A stretch of DNA of 64,000 bases from Quillaja saponaria (taxonomy: Eukaryota > Streptophyta > Magnoliopsida > Fabales > Quillajaceae): contig CM055605.1 in the NCBI GenBank assembly GCA_029379385.1, positions 12,125,001 through 12,189,000 of the forward strand, given 5' to 3'. Positions within the stretch are counted from its first letter, which is position 1, and each line of letters begins with the position of its first letter. Made by a program: the position numbers and the translations under genes. The notes beneath the pieces are model-generated. The model was not told the DNA's origin. It did no database searches and was given only the letters and a program-made list of their open reading frames with translations. Positions 1 to 10,682 of the stretch are shown piece after piece.

Positions 1-2693
1 TATAGCAAGAGGATAAATCTGTAATTGAATTAGATATACTTTTTGGAAGAGAAATGATGTTTCTTCTCCCTCCGAACACATTCCTCTCCGGTACCACAGA
101 GGATTTAAATCCTCTACAACCAATTCACCAATCAATTATGCAAGCAAGTGGTTTTTATCCATGCTTGAGCTTCGATACCACCATTATCTTATGTAATTAT
201 CAAATCGTTCCAATTTCAATTGTTAGTTTACTATTTTTCTAGTAAAAAATACATATTTTAAGAATAATCATTACATATTACATGTGTGGGTAAAATTTGT
301 TAGTATGGTATTAAACCATATATTGAGCATGTATGTGACTTAACAAGATTGAAATGAGTTTAGTGGATATGTACTCATTGTGGTTAGGTGTAAGATTAAA
401 TAAGTTTAGTGGATATGTACTCATTGTGGCCCCTAACCTGATATTTGACAATAGTGAAGATGGCGGCCTGACACTTCTTTATTGAAATCAAATCCTTCTA
501 TAATAATACCTATTTGCTTGGATGCATATCAGCCGTAGGATATTTTTAATACACGTGGCTTATATCTAGATACTATTGGGGGGGGAGAAAGGTTATCTTG
601 GAGGTGAGCTGGCTCCCCCTTGTAATAAGAAGAATTTTTTATTGTTTTTCCTATGATGGAAATGTCCAATTCCCTTTCATTAGTTATTATTTCATCGTCT
701 CTTTCCCTTACATCAAAAGGTCGAGCTCAAAGATAATTGAACTTTGATAATTAAGAATGCATACTCTTTACATTGGTCATATACATTTAAAATATTTTAA
801 AATATCGCAAGAATAAGTGTGAATATTTATTGTCATAACACATTATTTTAAATTACCACATTTTTGTTTATATCTTGCTAAGGGTAATAAGATCTAAAAT
901 CCATTTATTTAAAAATAGAAATGAAGGAGAGGATAAGGGATGCCGCTAAGGGGAGGGACGACAAATCCTGACAAACACTTTCTATTATATAGACAACTTC
1001 TAGGGTTAAGAATGAACTGTAAACTCTAAAAATGATAGTTTGCACGAAATTAATTGATTCATATTGTATGTGTCGTTTCCAATAACTATTTTTGATAGTA
1101 ATTAGAGACCTTCGCTATACCAATCAACAATTTAATAGCTTATACACTGATGTGAGAAGCGTACACTAACTCTACACATATACAATGAAAATTTAATGGG
1201 ATGTTACAAAATACACTAACATTTGAATATCTAATCTATACTATACTAAAAGTTAGAATACTCTTATGATACTCTCTAACTTTTTAGTTTTGTTTTTAAT
1301 TCAAATATCATAATAAAATGGAGAATTTTTCATAAATTTTGATCTGTCTTTAAATTAAAATTCTGTCATTTATTAGAAACCACTCATTTTCTCTTATAAT
1401 AAAAAAAACAAAAATTCCCGTATTGTTAACTTCAATTAATCAATTATTTTCCTTTTTTTTTTAAATCTACGTTTTCTAAAACTTATCTCATTCTCTGTAT
1501 TATGTACAACAATTATAATATCTTTTACATTATCTCTTAAAAAAAAAAAAAACCCTTGAACACTGTACTTAGGGCTAATAATTCTAAAAGTGAGTAACTA
1601 ACTAGTTAAAGAAATTTCTCAATTTATAGCTATTATCCAATCTAATTCCCGTATAAAGCAAAGATTTGATCTCAAATCAGATATTGCCAAGGTTGAGATT
1701 TTGAGGATTTCACATGTGATGGATAACAAGAGTTAGTTTCACATCAACATCCAAAGAAAATAATATAAGTAAATCAAATATATATTATAAAACTCATTTG
1801 ACGCATTGTCTAAGGATAACACGGTAATATAGAATTATTCAGCTACTTCTTATACAACTTTTGACATTAACTCATATATTGTATAATCAACAAACTAGCC
1901 CTCGACACCCTAAACTTAGAGGCGTAGGCTTTTGGGTTCAAGTTTCTTTCTTATCTTGGGCAGGTTGGCCACAGTTCTTATCGATTAGTCCAATAAATAA
2001 TTACTGGATTTTATAACTCAATAACTCAAAGAGTTCCCAAAACACTTACAGAAACTCATAAAAGAACTACTTATGAGATTGACCTCAATTACTCGGAAGT
2101 CCTGCTTCCGCCACTGATCTGGGCCTTCACTTTAGTAATCCTTCAAACCCCATGTTTAAAATATGTCATCATCAACTTTAGTAGAAAGTTTCCACTTTCT
2201 TTAAAGGTTTCTGATAAAATACAGTAACATCTGTAATCCAAATGCACTCCAATTCTATTATATATGAAGAAACCTCTCAAGTGTGCCTTTGTCAATGAGC
2301 ATGGCCCTTTTTCGTTGGATCTTTGAGTAAGTGACAACCCTTGGCATTTTAATAACCATGACCATAGATTCACCCTCTTTTTTGTCAGCAACACCATTCT
2401 GGCACACATATATTATAATAACATAAAAGTAAATTAAAAGGAAACACTATCGTATATTATATATGTAATGTTTTAGTAAAATACATCCTACTAATATTAT
2501 TATTTTTGTTGGATCTAAAATATATATATGTTATTGAGACACGTGACAAGTGATATTTCTTTTGCATAAATTGTCTAGAAACTTGCACTGAGACATGTGA
2601 TGTGCCTCTTTTTGAGAAAAAAAAAAAAAAAAAAAAGGTTAAAGAGGGAATAGTTTTCCTTCTAGAAATCATTCATCAAATGTTTTTGTATTC
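1..2693. other. Gene-free AT-rich stretch
   Basis: I see no gene here. Open frames are short and lack family motifs or splice structure. The stretch near 2098-2117 (CCTGCTTCCGCCACTG) resembles the reverse complement of a hAT-type terminus of the CAGTGGCGGA kind, but I could not find a partner end. A run of about 20 A lies near 2618-2637. The right edge is set by the start of the tandem duplication at 2694. Confidence 0.5.
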
Positions 2694-2705
2694 TAATCTT
2701 AGTTA

Positions 2706-3617
2706 GGCCCAGTTTTGTTTTGTGTTTGCACGTTTGATGCTTGGAGGTGAAAACTGATTTGACCTAATTAATTGTTTGTTTGGTTAAAATTTGAGAGTGA
2801 TTCTGTCCAACGCAAAATATTGTTTTGGCCCATTTTGGAGAAGTTACAAATAGGTAACTTCTCCAAAACACAATTTTGCAAGGACAGTTGACAAAGTTTT
2901 TATAATATTTCAAGACAAAATTACCCTTAGCCTTTTTTAAATTTACGCAATTTTTACATTGCTTTGGAGCCTCAAACGGTATTTTATTGATTTATTCAAG
3001 ATTCTAATAGATCTAGCTACTGTCCTTTTTCTGTCTCCATATTTTCATTGAAGGCTGTTCTCTCTGACTCAATATATTCTAGCTAGGGTTTTATCAAAAG
3101 TTTCTCTTTTCACTTTAGTTTTTTTTTTAAATAATGGATTGCATAGAGTTTTATCAAAAGTTTTTCCTTTCACTTTAGGTTTTTTATTTTATTTTAAATT
3201 TTAATAATGGATTGCACGGGAAATTTTCTAAAATAAATGTTATATTTCTTTTATTTGGTGCTTCTTTCTATCTTATTATTATTATTATTATTTATACCAT
3301 TGACTTGGTTACACATTAGAGGGTCTACTTGATACTATGTTGAGGATTTTGAAAGGAAAATACTCTATCGTGATGAGTTTGTCCATGTTTATTTTTTGGT
3401 ACCCTTGGTTTTACTTCTGATAGTTCTTTTATATCTTTTACACTATCCAAAGCATTACGAAGTTATGTAATCAAATATATTACTGAGAGTAAAAATCACT
3501 TTTCAAATAAAGTAACTAAACATAAAGACAGGTTCTATCAAAATCAATTCTCCAATAATCACTTTTGGTAACATCAATTCTTTATGCTGTTTTGCAAACG
3601 CCAAGCGAAACTAGCAC
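2706..3617. mobile_element. PIF/Harbinger-like non-autonomous element, copy in unit 1
   Basis: The ends are imperfect inverted repeats: GGCCCAGTTTTG at the left, and the reverse complement of the right end reads GTGCTAGTTTCG. The element is flanked by TTA on both sides (2703-2705 and 3618-3620), the target duplication typical of PIF/Harbinger elements. No transposase frame is present. A 15-base perfect stem lies near the left end, and short repeats of TTTTATCAAAAGTTT lie near 3085-3180. The class is inferred from the ends and the TTA only. Confidence 0.5.
2833..2868. repeat. 15-bp perfect hairpin
   Basis: TTTTGGAGAAGTTAC (2833-2847) and GTAACTTCTCCAAAA (2854-2868) are exact inverted copies around a 6-base loop. 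The same place in unit 2 (near 13731-13766) has one mismatch in the stem. It lies within the PIF-like element and is probably part of its secondary structure. Confidence 0.75.
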
Positions 3618-4737
3618 TTAATGAGTTTTGTCTAACTTCGGACTACCGTTTGTTCTGTGTCCACTAACACAAGTTTGCTGGCTTGAAGAGGCTTAGGCCA
3701 TTTGAAACGCAACTTCGACCCGTTTGCCCAGGCGTGTCTTGCATTTTGACAGATTCAAGCCACGGGTCTTGGAAGCGGCCCATGGGCAGCTTCTAGGCTG
3801 CACCCTCTAAGTCAAGGTTTTTTTTTTTCCCTCTCAAATTTTCCCTTTCTCTTTTAATATAATTCCCACCTTGTCCCTCTTTCTTTTACCATTTCTATCC
3901 TTCAACTTTTTATACAATACCTTCCTTATCCTTCCAACTTCTTACCCTTAGATTTTTCTCTTTACCTTATAAAAAAATTTCACCCTTATACCTCCAACAA
4001 TCACAAAACTGACTGTTACCTTTTTTTTTGCCCCTTCAACAATTTAAAAAAGTACATCCTTATCCCTCCAACTTCAACGATCACAAATGTGACCATTACT
4101 CCCTTTTATTTATTTGTTTATTTATTTTTCTCATTTCTAACCCTATAAATACCACCATTTCTATTATTCCCTTGTTTTTATTTATGTCTTTTAGCTTGTA
4201 ATTGAATTTTATTTTATGTAATTGAATTTATTTGTTTTGCTAAATTATTTCAAACAATTTTTTTAAAGTATAATATTTATTAGGATTAAAACTGAATAAA
4301 AATAGTTTAATTTTAATTAAAATAAAAATTAGGTTAATTTCAATTAAAAATCAAAATTGAATAAAAATGAGTTTGGTTTCAATTAAAATAAAAACTAAAT
4401 AGAAATTAGTTTATGTATAAGACACCAAAAAGTAATGCCCTTTTGGTAATTTACACACAAAAATGCTTTTTAGACCCTAGTCACAAATCATAGTTTTTGG
4501 ACAACCCAAATAGATAGTAGAGTTAAGACGAGATCACAGACCATAGTCTCCGCCTCGCCACCAATCCAAACACACCCTAAGGGTTCGGAGGCAATTGACA
4601 TATACAATATCAATCATTAATATAATAGGTTAATTTATATAATTTGTGTAAGAAAATCAAAATAAAGAGAAAAATATAAGTGATTAACTTCAAATTCACA
4701 GCCTATCTTAAGCACTGATGCTTCTTTGTTTTAGTTA

Positions 4738-5640
4738 GAGTAAAGTAAGTCATGATCATTACCCACTGTCTAGGTACTAATTTATTCTATAATTGTTAGC
4801 TAGGCCAAGACTCTATAAGTTCCTTAATTGTAGGCCACTATCTAGTAGGTCAATTTTCATATAGCTTATCTATATAGGCTTTATATCACGTAACAAACAA
4901 TCAATCCGTTAAAAATCAATATATTCTTTTGATTCTCAGTAAAAGAAATATACTTTTGATTCAACTTAACTTGTTATCATTCTCAGCAATTAACCTAGAA
5001 AATCACAAAAAGACTAAAAACCCACCAGAAAACTCAAGAATCATAATTGTCCACCCTAATCTACCTTCTGCCACACCAATAAAAAAACCAAGGCCAATCT
5101 AAGCAGATCCATCGATCAACATCGATGAGTAGGTTTTCAAGCCCAATTCAAGCAGATCCATCATGATCTACCTTGAGGACAAAGGACTTTCTATGCTTAG
5201 TTTGCAAGGCCAATTCGATCAGATCCATCACGATCTGCATCAATGCCAAATGACTTCCTATGCTTGGTTCAAGGCTAATCCAAGCATATCCATCGTAATC
5301 TACATCAATTAGTAGGTTTCCAAGGTCAATCCAAATAGATCCATCACGATGTACATCAATGACAAAGTACTTCCTAGGCTTGGTTTCCAAACTTAACCAT
5401 CTTAAGTTTGGTGGGAAGAGTGACTGTAAATTAGGCAATGATTGTTGTCCACTTTTTAGGACACAAATTACTCTGTAATTGTTATGTGATTAACTTGGTC
5501 AACTCTTATATTTAGGCTTAATTCTAAGCTATATAAGTTCCTTAATTGTAGGCCACTATCATGTAGCCTATATGTAGACCTTCTCTCATTTAACAATCAA
5601 TCAATTATATCAATATACACTTTTAATTCAATTTAACTAT
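4738..5640 (+). mobile_element. Miniature LTR retrotransposon (TRIM-like), degenerate
   Basis: Two related blocks of about 230 bases, near 4738-4970 and 5419-5640, flank a short non-coding internal region. Both contain the landmarks CCCACTnTnTAGG, TCCTTAATTGTAGGCCACTATC and AACAATCAATC, which recur in the better-preserved copies at 48.7-57 kb. A purine-rich GGTGGGAAGAG precedes the right LTR. The primer-binding site is badly decayed here and was recognised by comparison with copies that carry TGGTATCAAAGG or TGATATCAGAGC. There is no protein-coding capacity, so any movement would have depended on enzymes from another element. Confidence 0.6.
5091..5400 (+). repeat. Tandem 60-70 bp repeats inside the miniature LTR element
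   Basis: About five imperfect copies follow each other, each containing AAGCAGATCCATCACGATCT or a close variant, then ACATCGATGA and often TTCCTATGCTTGGTT. The same unit appears once to three times in the internal regions of the relatives near 49.05-49.16, 51.77-51.89, 52.43-52.56, 55.81-55.99 and 56.49-56.70 kb. It is therefore a diagnostic part of this element family. The 96-codon minus-strand open frame here is a by-product of the repeat. Confidence 0.7.
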
Positions 5641-5644
5641 TTTA

Positions 5645-6178
5645 TTGTTTCTATTTTAAATTTGATATCAATAGGAGAGCTCTTACTTTTTCAGTTATTT
5701 GCCATTCAAAAACGAAAGTCAACCTGCTTGGTGAGTGCTTATTTGGATCCGTAATTAGGTGGGTTGTTCATTGAGTGTTCCGTAGCGACATCTATAAGAA
5801 ATGGGCTGGTATGAAGCATTTGTCTGATTGAATGGAGGACTAGGGAGTGATTCGTGCCTAACGGTACATGATGTTTTGCTATGAAATTGTAATGGTTTAT
5901 GACAGTCGTGTTATCCATTGTGATGATTTGTAATTGTTTTTTCAAAGGAAGATAATGATTGGAGTAATAAACAGTGAGGGATAAATATATTGAATCATGT
6001 GCTATGCGTTTGGAGTTTCTGTAAGTGATATTGATTTTTGTAAGACGCAAATATGGAGAAGCTCTAACTTATATTGAAGTTGGCAAATATCTACAATATG
6101 ATAAAATACAAAATATATGTAGGCAATTTAAAAAAAAAAAGGGTAAACTGAGTTTCAGGTTTATTACTTTCAAATCAG
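5645..6178. other. Unassigned stretch
   Basis: There is a 103-codon open frame on the minus strand (5739-6050) with no motif that I recognise and no clear splice or promoter context. I would not call it a gene. The stretch lies between a miniature LTR element and a gypsy remnant and is probably decayed transposon sequence. Confidence 0.35.
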
Positions 6179-6179
6179 A

Positions 6180-7320
6180 AAAGGGAGTATAAAAATGCTA
6201 CTTCCTTGTTGATCTCTTAATCATTATCGAACTTTCAATCCCTGAAACAGAACTAACTCCCATATTCCCTTCAAAAAGTGAAGATAAATAGAAGGGGTAA
6301 TGATGCAGTTCAATAGGGGAAAATGAAGAAATTGAGAGAGAGAAAGAAGAGAATTGCAATATTAGGTCTCAAATATCAATTAAAGGTTGTCTATTAACAT
6401 AAAGTGAGGGTTTATATAGGAACCATACATCACAACACAACCCTAAAAACATAATAATATAAAAAGTCTTAGGATAAAATAAATAAAACATAGTTAACAA
6501 TATAAAAAATCCTTCTTTTATTTTCTAGTTGAACGCTTAGAATCTTTGACCAGTGAGTCCACATCATTCTCCTCCTGTAACAAAGAACTCAACTCCATAG
6601 AGTTCAATAAAAAATAATGGTCCAAAAGTTGGGGGTCTAACTGGCAAAACACATCCTTAGGAATCCAGACGTTATCGAAGGTAGGATGATTCTTCCATTG
6701 AACTAAGAAACGCTGACAGTTATCATCAACTGTATCTGCTAAGAAGGCCTTAATCACATCATGATGTGATGAGAGCAGTGGAGCTTTAGGGACAACTGAA
6801 CCTGTAGGAACACTAGAACACAACACAAGAGGCTCAAAGTTGCCTGGATAAAGGGTTAGATCCTCCTCCTTATTAAAAACATGACTAATATTCAAATTAA
6901 ATGTAAATCAAGCCTATATGCATTAGGTCCAAGTTTGTCAATAATGAGATAAAGGCCAATAGATCTAGTATGCAGTTTCTTAGAGGAGTTGTAGGGTATG
7001 CATTCAAAGTGAAGGTGAACCATAATAGAATCGTCTACATTAAACTCTTTAGCCCAACAATGCACACCAACTATATCTGCAACTCATTGCAATTTTTTTG
7101 TGAATCACAATAAATAAATCATGAATGTGTGTAGTAAACGATTCAGCAGGTAAAGAAACAAGTACGTCAGGGGAAAAAGAACAACAGAGGTGTGGTGTTT
7201 GTAACCATAGATACACTAAAAAAGACTCTTTCTTGTAGACTTATTAATTGAGTTATGGTATGCAAACTCAACAATAGAAATCACCACATCCTAGTTATTC
7301 AGTTTTTCTACCACAGCACA
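6180..7320 (-). pseudogene. Ty3/gypsy integrase C-terminus and LTR remnant
   Basis: Read on the minus strand, 6900-7320 gives FAYHNSIN, KEFNVDD, SIMVHL, KLHTRSIGL and KLGPNAYRLDL, the usual C-terminal part of a plant gypsy integrase, with stop codons and frame breaks. The 6518-6895 frame continues with LTLYPGNFEP and then FLVQWKNHP and VWIPKDVF, a chromodomain-like tail. Below 6517 an AT-rich region with TATATAAACC (minus strand) may be the 3-prime LTR. No reverse transcriptase or gag is left nearby, so this is only the last third of an element. Lineage beyond chromodomain-bearing gypsy is not certain. Confidence 0.65.
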
Positions 7321-7802
7321 CCTGAGAAGATCACTAGAACTAAGATTAACAACCTTAGTTTGACCATCAATTAGCGGTTGGAAGGAAAATTAGAATTGAG
7401 AATTTCCACAATGTCTTCCAAAACAAACACCCAAATAACAATTAAGCAATCACAAGTTTTTACTATAGCTGAAAAGTAAGAGAGTAAGGGTTAGAGAGAT
7501 TTGCTCAATAGATTAATAGTGGTTCACCAGTCACTCTGAATTCACAGGGCTTAGCAAATTAGTTTTACAAATATTGAATTGCAAGGCTCAACAACCTTGC
7601 AAGTTCAACCATAACTTCTTTGAGCAGAAGTTTACCAATGTTACACCTAAGCACTAGTTTCTCTTTGAATCCTCACAAAAATGAGAAGTGATTTCATAGA
7701 ATCACAAAAACACTCAATACAAAATTGGTCTTGATAATGAAATTTTAGAAGTTTTGATTTGAGTTTGCAGAGAAAAGAGAATATGAAAGTAGGGGTTTTT
7801 CT

Positions 7803-10162
7803 TTGTTTTCAAACGGATTTGAAAGTTGTAGTTTGCTTGACGAAGATTGTAGTGGAGCATCTAAAAATCAATATACACTTGATTGGAAAAGTAAATATGA
7901 TAAAAATTACTAGTTGGGCTTGAGCTCATTCTGTCAATATATAGTGTGCGCTATAAAACTAGCAATTACCAGTGAATGATCAGACAGTTGTGCAGTCTTG
8001 CAATGGAGAGCAACCATGTATGTCATTTCTCTGAAAACATTGAGTGAGAATCAAAATTTCTAATTGGGTACGCACAGAGGTACATAATGGCCTAAACATT
8101 TTCCTTTAAACTGTCCTTGTTTATGTGTTCATTGAAATTTTGGAGCAAAAGGAATTTTGAACAAACTCATTTGAGGAGATGGTGAACAGTTAAACTAGTT
8201 TGGCAGCCTTCTAGAATTGAATGAGAGTATTCAGTTGACTAACAGTCTTCAGCTTCTGAACTTTCAGCTGACTAAGTAATGTCTTTAGTTGTTTGCATTA
8301 GTTGATTGTTAAATGACACACTGCATTTTGTATCTTTAGATGTCTGATCTTGTTCCACTGACAAAGGTTTAGCTGGCTGAGAGAACAATGAAATTCTTCA
8401 TTTTGAATTCAATCCAAGCTTCAATTGATATTTTTTGTCGATATTGAAATAGTGTTTCGTTTTAATATTTCTTCAGCTGACTAAAAAAGAGTTTTTAGTT
8501 GATCTCCTTCAGTTTATGAAGCTTTAATGAAACAATGCGCTTCTTCTTCGATTTATACCAACTGAAATACTTTCAATTGAATGACCAAGATTTTCGGTTG
8601 ATCACTTCAGTTGACTGGTATATGATAAAAGACTGTGTTGTATAGATTCCAGTCTAATCAATCAATTAATAAATTGTACATATAATAGATATAAGATTTC
8701 CAAGTTTGTTTCTCATGCATTTTTCATTAATTATTTAGATATCATTAAAATCAAATTTAGATAAGGGTACCAAATACCCATTTGATTTAACACTAGGCAT
8801 CATTGTTTTTATTATTTTTTGACCTTTAAAATCATTACTAAGGTGCATGAGGTATTGATGAAGATGAATCTGGCTACAACAATGTTAGGTTTGTACATTC
8901 GATATGGATTCAAATTGAGACTATCAAAATTAAAAAAATATAGTGAGTAACTTATATGTTAGTATTTGATCAGATCAAATAGGTGGATTAGACGAGTTTT
9001 GCAAAAGCTGGCCTAGATACCGCCTAACAGCTTAAAAAAAAAAAAAAGACTTGTTAGTGTATATTGGTTGTGAGTTTTTGTATATTTACAAGGTGTATTC
9101 TTTCATACTTATTCCCAATTCCTAATGGTCCCAGATTGTCTGTTTTTGTTCATTTATGCGCTAAATCTCGTCTCTATGATGTACTCATAAAGAAATTATG
9201 CCCTTAGTCAAAAAAATAGAAAAATCTCTAGCCAATAGAAAAAAAGTCTTTGATCTAAAAATGATGCTGAAGTGAGAAAAGAAAGTTGGACGTCAATCTA
9301 TATCCAATTTTATTTTGAACAGCTTTTTATGATCTAATTAATTAATCTAATTGTTATGGTCTTTTTCCCAACAAACCTTAGCTCATTTTATTCTAATAAT
9401 TGAAGAACTATCATAAAGAAGTTGCAGTTTGCAACTACAGATAACTAGCATATCTGAGTTTTATAATTTATGCCTTTCTAATCACGAGGATGGTTTTTCG
9501 TATTGTTTATTTATATTGTCATTAGTAATTCTATCTTGTACGTTTTCGATGCACTAAGAAAAACAATAGTTAGATCATGGTACTTTTTGACTTCTCATTA
9601 ACATGGCATGCATTATTATGCACCATTTTTATTTCATTACCACTTGTTTTATTCAAGATTCAATATTGGGCATATTCTTCTTCTTTTTTTCTTATAAAAG
9701 TCAAAGATTTGGTTTTTCAAAAAAAATACAATAAGGTTCACACCAATATATTGCTTTTTAATTTTCGTATTTTTCTTGAAAAAAAAATAAAAAAATTGGA
9801 TGAATTCTTTAATCTATCATTATATCGCGTAACTATTCCAAAAAAAAAAATAAAAAAAAAAATCAGTGGATGATGAAATTTCAATCTAGAGCATATTATC
9901 GAGCACTAACTATATTTAAAATGTTTATTGCCTCAAGTGTATTTTCTTTAATTAAAGAGTCTAAAGATGGGTACTTTCATTGATAATAACACTACAGGTA
10001 TGTTGAATCCTTCCATACAAAGAAAAACACAAATTTGCTGCCTATCATAAGAATCAAATAAAACCGTTGACCAGAAGAAATGAAGAACAACAATTGACTA
10101 AGTTAAAATAATCCAGTCAATATAAAGAGGCTGTGTATTGAATGAACCTTTGACATTACCAT
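7803..10162. other. Non-coding part of unit 1 upstream of the peptide gene
   Basis: This stretch matches 14923-17282 of unit 2. I see no gene in it. Between about 8180 and 8640 the motif TCAGCTGACT or TCAGTTGACT and relatives recur many times on both strands, giving a cluster of CAGCTG and GTTGAC words of unknown meaning. The short open frame at 9577-9873 has no recognisable domain and is not preserved in full in unit 2. Confidence 0.45.
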
Positions 10163-10170
10163 TATAAATA
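10163..10170 (+). promoter_or_regulatory. Probable TATA box of the first peptide gene
   Basis: TATAAATA lies 60 bases before the start codon at 10230. It is kept exactly in unit 2 at 17283-17290, together with nearly all of the flanking 200 bases. The implied leader is about 35 bases. Confidence 0.55.
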
Positions 10171-10229
10171 TGCCCTTGTTGTTTTAGGAACAAAACATAA
10201 GTTCAATTTGCTTTGATTAATTTCTCAAA

Positions 10230-10682
10230 ATGCTTACAATAAGTTTGCTTGCTGTCCTTGTTGTCTTGCTGTTTGTAACAGCCAAATTGGTACTAAGGCG
10301 TCTGCTTTCGACAAATTCGAAGCTCGAACCTCCTTCAAACCCTAGTAAGTAGTTAATTGATTACACATATAATCATGTTTTTCTTCCTCGATCAAGTTTT
10401 ATAACTTTTCATAGTTCTGCATCATCTTTCGATTATGAATAGGATCCATTTTTCTTTTTCCTTTTTATATATATTTGTTGTAAAACTCCTCCTACTCAAG
10501 TCATATCAACAACATATATATTAATTACTATGGCTGACTTTATGTTTTTTTTTTTTACAGAGACTACAAACAAGCCTATTATTGTTAACAGAGACCGACC
10601 ATGGGGGAAGAATTATTTTAAAAAGATTACAAACAATCCTATTATGGTTAACAGAGACCGTCCATGGGGGAAGAATTATTGA
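10230..10682 (+). CDS. Small secreted-peptide-like precursor, copy 1 (two exons)
   Basis: Exon 1 is 10230-10344, the intron is 10345-10560 (TA/GTAAGT to TTTACAG, phase 1), and exon 2 is 10561-10682, giving 78 residues. Residues 2-18 are strongly hydrophobic and end VTA before K19, a plausible signal-peptidase site. RRLL follows at 23-26 and fits the consensus cut site of the subtilase S1P. After a variable spacer, exon 2 encodes two tandem blocks, NKPIIVNRDRPWGKNY (residues 42-57) and NNPIMVNRDRPWGKNY (63-78); the second ends the protein. The start is supported by the TATA box and by the matching copies at 17350 and 42867. The gene model rests on four related loci sharing both exons and the splice sites. 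I do not recognise the motif as a named peptide family. A precursor for a secreted signalling peptide is the best guess; a small membrane-anchored protein is the alternative. Confidence 0.75.

Larger units (their letters stand above)
3960..7802. other. Segment present only in unit 1
   Basis: Unit 2 runs straight from the sequence matching 3952-3959 into the sequence matching 7803 onward. TTTTTCT occurs at both edges here (3953-3959 and 7796-7802) and once in unit 2 (near 14916-14922). This pattern fits a 3.84 kb microhomology-mediated deletion from unit 2, although an insertion into unit 1 cannot be excluded. The segment holds a miniature LTR element (about 4738-5640), an unrecognised stretch (5640-6180), a minus-strand gypsy remnant (about 6180-7320), and a region at 7420-7790 that looks like retroelement LTR or leader sequence but was not assigned. 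Confidence 0.75.

Noticed and set aside
2143..2409. 88-codon minus-strand frame
   Set aside because: No domain, no splice partner and no conservation evidence within the window.
5148..5438. 96-codon minus-strand frame with repeated DVDYDG and SLE words
   Set aside because: It is the translation of the tandem repeat in a miniature LTR element.
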